64,000 nucleotides of DNA. Origin: Dechloromonas sp. UBA6271. GTDB lineage: Bacteria > Pseudomonadota > Gammaproteobacteria > Burkholderiales > Rhodocyclaceae. Below are positions 59,603 through 64,000 of this stretch, piece by piece (the first letter of the stretch is position 1; each line of letters starts with the position of its first letter). Where the stretch lies: positions 35,169 through 99,168 of the forward strand of contig DJUX01000014.1 in assembly GCA_002440665.1 (NCBI GenBank), in the 5' to 3' direction. The translations under genes and the position numbers were made by a program. The notes under the pieces were generated by a model. The model did no database searches. It worked only from the letters and a program-made list of their open reading frames with translations, and was not told where the DNA came from.

Positions 59603-60901
59603 ATGAGCACTCGCGAACAGCAAATCGCCGCCCTGGAAAAAGACTGGGCTGAAAACCCCCGCTGGAAAGGCATCAAGCGCGGTTACTCCGCTGCTGACGT
59701 CGTCCGTCTGCGCGGTTCTTTCCAGGTCGAGCATACCCTTGCCCGCCGCGGCGCCGAAAAGCTGTGGGATCTTGTCAACAACACCCCCTACGTCAACTGC
59801 CTGGGCGCCCTGACCGGCGGCCAAGCCGTTCAGCAAGCCAAGGCCGGCATCAAGGCCATCTACCTGTCCGGCTGGCAAGTTGCCGCCGACAACAACGAGT
59901 ACGCCGCCATGTACCCGGACCAGTCGCTGTACCCGGTTGACTCCGTGCCTAAGGTTGTAGAGCGCATCAACAATGCCTTCAACCGCGCTGACGAAATCCA
60001 GTGGTCCAAGAACATCAACGCTGGCGATGCCGGCCACGTCGAATACCACCTGCCGATCGTTGCTGACGCTGAAGCCGGTTTCGGCGGCGTGCTCAACGCC
60101 TACGAACTGATGAAGGCCATGATCCGCGCTGGCGCTGCCGGCGTGCACTGGGAAGACCAGCTGGCTTCCGTCAAGAAGTGCGGCCACATGGGCGGCAAGG
60201 TTCTGGTTCCGACCACCGAAGCCATCCAGAAGCTGATCGCTGCCCGTATGGCTGCCGACGTCTATGGCGTGCCGACCCTGGTCATCGCCCGTACCGATGC
60301 CGAAGCTGCTGACCTGCTGACCTCCGACTACGACGAGAACGACAAGCCGTTCCTGACCGGCGAGCGCACCGCCGAAGGCTTCTACAAGACCAAGAAGGGT
60401 CTGGAGCAAGCCATCTCCCGCGCCATCGCCTACGCCGACTACGCCGATCTGGTGTGGTGCGAAACCGGTACGCCGGATCTGGAATTCGCCCGCAAGTTCG
60501 CCGAAGCCGTGCATAAGGTTCACCCGGGCAAGATGCTGGCCTACAACTGCTCGCCTTCCTTCAACTGGAAGAAGAACCTCGACGACGCGACCATTGCCAA
60601 GTTCCAGAAGGAACTCGGCGCCATGGGCTACAAGTACCAGTTCATCACCCTGGCTGGCATCCACAACATGTGGTACCACATGTTCGACCTGGCCCAGGAC
60701 TACGCCAAGCGCGGCATGTCGGCCTACGTCGAGAAGGTTCAGGAGCCGGAATTCGCTGCCCGCGACCGTGGCTACACATTCGTCTCGCACCAGCAGGAAG
60801 TCGGTACTGGTTACTTCGACGACGTCACCACCGTCATCCAGGGCGGCAAGTCCAGCGTTACCGCGCTGACCGGCTCGACCGAAGAAGAACAGTTCCACTA
60901 A
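59603..60901 (+). CDS. aceA: Isocitrate lyase
   Basis: Splits isocitrate to glyoxylate and succinate, the entry to the glyoxylate shunt needed for growth on acetate and fatty acids. The catalytic K191-K192-C193-G194-H195 is in VKKCGHMGGKVLVP; PIVADAEAGFGG and YNCSPSFNWKK bind metal and substrate. 432 residues. TTGAGGAAT supplies the ribosome site. Malate synthase is not in the window. Confidence 0.98.
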   Translation: MSTREQQIAALEKDWAENPRWKGIKRGYSAADVVRLRGSFQVEHTLARRGAEKLWDLVNNTPYVNCLGALTGGQAVQQAKAGIKAIYLSGWQVAADNNEYAAMYPDQSLYPVDSVPKVVERINNAFNRADEIQWSKNINAGDAGHVEYHLPIVADAEAGFGGVLNAYELMKAMIRAGAAGVHWEDQLASVKKCGHMGGKVLVPTTEAIQKLIAARMAADVYGVPTLVIARTDAEAADLLTSDYDENDKPFLTGERTAEGFYKTKKGLEQAISRAIAYADYADLVWCETGTPDLEFARKFAEAVHKVHPGKMLAYNCSPSFNWKKNLDDATIAKFQKELGAMGYKYQFITLAGIHNMWYHMFDLAQDYAKRGMSAYVEKVQEPEFAARDRGYTFVSHQQEVGTGYFDDVTTVIQGGKSSVTALTGSTEEEQFH

Positions 60902-60942
60902 GAAGCCTACCGCTTTGAATCGCTGCCAGACCCGGCGGCACG

Positions 60943-60969
60943 AGGCCGGCGCTCACAAGGCGCCGGCCT
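60943..60969 (+). terminator. Terminator-like hairpin after aceA
   Basis: AGGCCGGCGC (60943-60952) pairs with GCGCCGGCCT (60960-60969) around a 7-nt loop, followed by TATTCATT. The rest of the 229-bp gap to the next gene shows nothing else I can name. Confidence 0.7.
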
Positions 60970-61130
60970 TATTCATTGATGCTCACCGCATCCATTGCAG
61001 CACAACGGATTCCATCGGCCATTGAAATCAAACAAAGTGGCTGGCTAGCACTGGGCTAGCCGAAGACAAGAAAAGAACAACTTTCGATAGGCACAAAAGC
61101 AAAGGCCCCACCTTTCGGCAGGGCCGTGAC

Positions 61131-61747
61131 CTACGCCACTGAACACTCCAGCCAATCGTCCGGACACGGCTTGAGCATCGAATGTAGAAGTAAAGGATTG
61201 CCAGTATCCTGGTCAAGCCACGCTTCCCAATCGGCTTTCCCGAGAATCACCGGCAACCGGTCATGGATCGGTGCCATGAAGTCATTCGCCGAAGTGGTAA
61301 TGACCGAAAGGATTCGACCAACTCGCCCGTCTCCGGCCGTTGCCAGTGTTCCCATAAGCCAGCCAGGGCGAGCGGGTGCGCGTCCGGACTGGTAAATCTC
61401 AATTTCTGCTTCTTCGTCTGCCCTGGTACCTCTCGCCACTCAAAGAACGCGGACACCGGGACGAGGCAGCGGCGCCGCTTGAATGCCGCACGAAAACTCG
61501 GTTTCTCGGCGATCGTCTCGGCACGGGCATTGAAGGCGTGCTGCGCAATCTTCTCGTCCTTCGACCAGGAAGGAATCAGGCCCCAGCGCGCCGGCAATGC
61601 CAGGCGTTGCCCATCGGAATCACGAATGATGGGCGCCATGTTGGTCGGGCGCACATCGGCATTGCTGAACGCTGCCGGTTCTGCCGACAGCAGAAAGTAG
61701 AGCGCCAGCATTTGCGGGGATTCGTTAAGGTCGTAGCGGCCACACAT
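61131..61747 (-). pseudogene. yedK: SOS-response-associated peptidase (SRAP/YedK), frameshifted
   Basis: YedK-type proteins shield abasic sites in single-stranded DNA by a covalent bond through Cys2. The start MCGRYDLNESPQML keeps Cys2, and WGLIPSWSKD, FNARAETIAEKPSF and CLVPVSAFFEW follow. After GELVESF the frame is lost near 61305-61310; the remainder (SVITTSANDFMAPIHDRLPVIL with the catalytic His) continues in another minus-strand frame to 61131. One missing base would explain it. Combined length, about 205 residues, is normal. It could be a real recent loss or a sequencing error. Confidence 0.85.
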
Positions 61748-61843
61748 CGAATCATTGTGCATCACAACAGCCGGAACACCAGCTTCTGTGATGACTTCGT
61801 TCAAGGCAAGAAAAGCACCCCACCCCTAGCGGTTCAGCCCCTG

Positions 61844-63139
61844 TCAGTTCGCCCGCACCCTGGGCAATCCCGCCCAAGTCGTGGTGTAGCCTGGCGACAG
61901 ATTGCCCCGGCGCATTTGCCAAGAACGATCTACCCCCTCTGCGGCCAGGCGCAGCACACCGCGGCCATAACGTCCGTTGATGCTGTCCAGGACGCCCATC
62001 AGCCGCTCAGAGCGACCATCCATCGCGCTGCCTTGGGCGTCGAACAAGGCAAACTGGCGGCTGGTTCTTGGCACCAGGTTGAGCAGCATCACCCCGGCCT
62101 TGTGATACCCGAATCCCGGCCGGTAGATTCGACGCAGGACTTTCAGCGCCCAAGCCGTCAGCACGCGAGTATCGGCCGATGCCTCCGGCAGAGGCACGGT
62201 CACGCCCCGCTGATACTGCGGCACCTCGGGTTTGAAGATGTTCGTCCGGATATAGACCTGCACCGCACCGGCCAGGGAATCCTGCGTCCTGAGCTTCACG
62301 GCGCCTTTGGCAATATAGCTGGCGACCGCTTCCTCCAGATCGGCCAGGTCATAGACCAACGTCCCGAAGGAACGGCTGCTCATGATTTGCTGCCGGTCAG
62401 GCACCAGCTCTTCCAGCGCCAGGCAGGACACACCGCGCAATTCCCGTACCGTGCGTTCGAGAACCACCGAGAAACTGGCGCGGATGGTTTCTGCATTCAT
62501 GTCACGCAACTCGCGCACGGTCTTGATCCCCATCGCGTCCAGCCGGGCGCTAATCTTTCTCCCGACGCCCCAAACTTCCCCGACCTCGATACGCCCAAGC
62601 AGGCAGGTCAGCATCTCCGGGGCCATCGTCGTGAAATCGCACACGCCGGCCGTTGCAGCCAGTCCCTTTTTGGCGCAGTGATTCGCCAGCTTGGCAAGCG
62701 TCTTGGTCGGGGCGATGCCGACGCAAACAGCCAGCCCCAGCCAGTCGGCAATCCGTTGGCGAATCTCCTCCCCGTAGCCTGCGAGGCCACCAGGCCAATT
62801 GCTGAACCCCGATACCTCCAGAAATGATTCATCGATGCTGTAGACCTCGATGTTCGATGTGAAACCAGACAAGACTTCGACGACCCGGTTGCTCATGTCG
62901 GCATACAGCGCGTAGTTGGAGGAGAAAGCCACGATGCCATGACGCCGGGCCTGCTCGCGGATCTGGAACCAAGGCACGCCCATGGGAATGCCCAGCGCCT
63001 TGACCTCGGCAGAGCGGGCAACGACGCAGCCATCGTTATTGGATAGCACGACGACTGGCGTACCCTTCAGCTTCGGGTCGAACAGCTTCTCGCATGAGGC
63101 ATAGAAGTTGTTGCAGTCGACCAGGGCAAACACCGGCAT
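61844..63139 (-). CDS. umuC: DNA polymerase V catalytic subunit UmuC
   Basis: Error-prone Y-family polymerase for lesion bypass after SOS induction. Catalytic acids are in FALVDCNNFYASCEKLF and VYSIDESFLEVSG; IAPTKTLAKLANHCAKK and the helix-hairpin-helix WGVGRKISARLDAMGI follow. The C-terminal DUF4113 region (MDGRSERLMGVLDSINGRYG) is complete. 431 residues from ATG 63139, 2 nt after umuD. Confidence 0.96.
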   Translation of the reverse strand: MPVFALVDCNNFYASCEKLFDPKLKGTPVVVLSNNDGCVVARSAEVKALGIPMGVPWFQIREQARRHGIVAFSSNYALYADMSNRVVEVLSGFTSNIEVYSIDESFLEVSGFSNWPGGLAGYGEEIRQRIADWLGLAVCVGIAPTKTLAKLANHCAKKGLAATAGVCDFTTMAPEMLTCLLGRIEVGEVWGVGRKISARLDAMGIKTVRELRDMNAETIRASFSVVLERTVRELRGVSCLALEELVPDRQQIMSSRSFGTLVYDLADLEEAVASYIAKGAVKLRTQDSLAGAVQVYIRTNIFKPEVPQYQRGVTVPLPEASADTRVLTAWALKVLRRIYRPGFGYHKAGVMLLNLVPRTSRQFALFDAQGSAMDGRSERLMGVLDSINGRYGRGVLRLAAEGVDRSWQMRRGNLSPGYTTTWAGLPRVRAN

Positions 63140-63141
63140 GG

Positions 63142-63579
63142 TCACACCATGCGCTTGAACTTGCCGACGACGACGCCCCATATTTCCAGGTCGATGCCAT
63201 CGACGATGGGAAGTGGAGGATACGCAGAATGTTCAGCGACCAGCGCGACCTTACCGGCACGCCGGTAGAGTCGCTTGACCAGGCGTTCACCATTGACGAA
63301 AGCGATGACGATATGACCGTGGCTGGGGCGAACGCTGCGGTCGACCACCAGGATGTCGCCGTCAAAGATTTCCGCCCCCTGCATACTGTCGCCCTGCACT
63401 GGAAAGAAGAAGGTCGAGACTGGATTGCGTACCAGGTACTCGTTGATGTCGAGGCGGGCATCCTCGTAGTCTGCGGCCGGCGAGGGAAAGCCAGCGGATA
63501 CCTTTACCCCGTCGAGGGGAAGATACTGCTTCGGCGGATCAGGCAGCGGTTGCAGTGCGGTCTGCGTCTGGCGGTACAT
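63142..63579 (-). CDS. umuD: UmuD-type SOS mutagenesis protein (LexA-like self-cleaving)
   Basis: Activated by RecA-stimulated self-cleavage to become the UmuD' partner of UmuC. The scissile A29-G30 is in VSAGFPSPAADY; nucleophile S65 (QGDSMQGAEIFDGD) and base K102 (NGERLVKRLYR) are in place. 145 residues. AAGGAG at 63586-63591 precedes the ATG. A LexA box lies at 63597-63612. Confidence 0.95.
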   Translation of the reverse strand: MYRQTQTALQPLPDPPKQYLPLDGVKVSAGFPSPAADYEDARLDINEYLVRNPVSTFFFPVQGDSMQGAEIFDGDILVVDRSVRPSHGHIVIAFVNGERLVKRLYRRAGKVALVAEHSAYPPLPIVDGIDLEIWGVVVGKFKRMV

Positions 63580-63596
63580 GGGGCGCTCCTTGTGGA

Positions 63597-63612
63597 CTGT
63601 ATTTTTGTACAG
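63597..63612 (-). promoter_or_regulatory. LexA (SOS) box of umuDC
   Basis: CTGT-N8-ACAG with an AT-rich core (ATTTTTGT) matches the proteobacterial LexA consensus and lies 18-33 bp upstream of the umuD ATG. Confidence 0.88.
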
Positions 63613-63661
63613 TTACCCCATCGGGTGCAATACTGTATGCCAATTGGATTGCGCCAGACTA

Positions 63662-63727
63662 GAGCAAGACAAAACTAAATCGGTTCGGCTCTCCGGCGGT
63701 GGCATTGAGGTCATAGCGTCCGCACAT
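63662..63727 (-). pseudogene. 5' remnant of a second yedK gene
   Basis: From ATG 63727 the minus strand encodes MCGRYDLNATAGEPNRF and a few more codons before a stop at 63659-63661. The first eight residues match the start of the yedK gene at 61747, including catalytic Cys2. The rest of the gene is missing; the umuDC cassette begins directly downstream. It lies one base after the stop of the upstream hypothetical gene, so the original gene was in that operon. Confidence 0.7.
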
Positions 63728-63728
63728 T

Positions 63729-63992
63729 TCACGATTTCCCGCCCTTGTCTTTCTTCCCCAAGAACTTCTCCTTGATGAAGTCGGATATGAAAGGTGCCAA
63801 AGGCCTGAGCGGGGGAGGCAATACCCAGGGCAGTCCGACGTCCAGTCCTTTGCCGAGCAACTCGGGAATATGTTCGGCCGCTGCCTCTGCCATCGATCGG
63901 CTCACACCAAGTCGAACCAGCAAATCGACCCCTGATTCGTTCAGTTTCTTCCGGTATTTCTTTGGGACACCGGCAATATTGTCGGCGCGCGT
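63729..63992 (-). CDS. Hypothetical protein, start not found
   Basis: An open frame of 88 codons runs from a stop at 63993-63995 to the stop at 63729. Codon use looks coding (KKYRKKLNESGVDLLVRLG, then SMAEAAAEHIPELLGKGLD, then FISDFIKEKFLGKKDKG). The first usable start is TTG 63923, giving 64 residues and cutting into the apparent coding part, so the gene may be frameshifted or use an unusual start. No family recognised. A basic tail and a Pro/Leu-rich middle are visible. Confidence 0.45.
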   Translation of the reverse strand, partial: TRADNIAGVPKKYRKKLNESGVDLLVRLGVSRSMAEAAAEHIPELLGKGLDVGLPWVLPPPLRPLAPFISDFIKEKFLGKKDKGGKS

Positions 63993-64000
63993 TTAAAAGT

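Noticed and set aside
1..64000. CRISPR arrays, tRNA or rRNA genes, insertion sequences
   Set aside because: Looked for regularly spaced direct repeats, TPsiC-like boxes and transposase motifs; none was convincing.

Overview
The window is a gene-dense, GC-rich stretch of bacterial chromosome. Gene content and order point to a betaproteobacterium, most likely Rhodocyclales and Dechloromonas-like. The supporting blocks are a fimT-pilVWX-pilY1-pilE cluster next to ispH-fkpB-lspA-ileS-ribF, rpsP-rimM-trmD-rplS, ilvB-ilvN-ilvC-pssA-leuA, a sigma factor-DUF3619-DUF3106-RDD operon, lptFG divergent from pepA-holC-valS, and soxYZ beside moaC and bepA. The genus is an inference from gene order and composition; no rRNA or tRNA gene was seen.

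Layout: 1-0.7 kb, an AbrB/PIN toxin-antitoxin pair. 0.7-1.7 kb, rpsT and a small TonB-like membrane protein. 1.75-9.84 kb, a six-gene type IV pilus operon (five pilin-like proteins and a 1653-residue PilY1). 9.9-15.5 kb, a minus-strand cluster of ispH, fkpB, lspA, ileS and ribF. 15.6-23.9 kb, a diguanylate cyclase, amiC-tsaE divergent from queG, a TorD-like chaperone, sseA, a DMT transporter and a Rieske oxygenase. 24.0-27.8 kb, xseB-ispA-dxs-folE2. 27.9-29.9 kb, the rpsP operon. 30.0-33.4 kb, a candidate PilZ protein, a YihY-type protein, wrbA and DUF2069. 33.4-39.1 kb, branched-chain amino acid synthesis with pssA. 39.2-41.1 kb, a sigma-factor operon. 41.1-48.6 kb, lptGF, pepA, holC, a DUF2486-like protein and valS. 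48.6-55.8 kb, a small membrane protein, a YbaL-type antiporter, a pabB-pabC fusion, tusA, bepA, moaC and soxYZ. 55.8-60.9 kb, csp, clpS-clpA, rraA and aceA. 61.1-64 kb, an SOS cassette (umuD, umuC, broken yedK) lying beside a yedK 5' remnant.

Most of the window is housekeeping. Isoprenoid synthesis is spread over dxs, ispA and ispH, while lptFG and amiC serve the envelope. c-di-GMP signalling may link the diguanylate cyclase, the candidate PilZ protein and the pilus cluster. The accessory-looking parts are the two ends of the window.

Points of most interest are: three tandem four-cysteine repeats in PilY1; a short motif with a hairpin that recurs directly after three unrelated stop codons; an undescribed-looking sigma-factor module whose sigma gene seems to start at CTG; a PilZ signature in an otherwise unrecognised 504-residue protein; and the apparent insertion of an SOS-controlled umuDC-yedK cassette at a yedK locus. 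All calls come from reading sequence and translations by eye; no database search was run.
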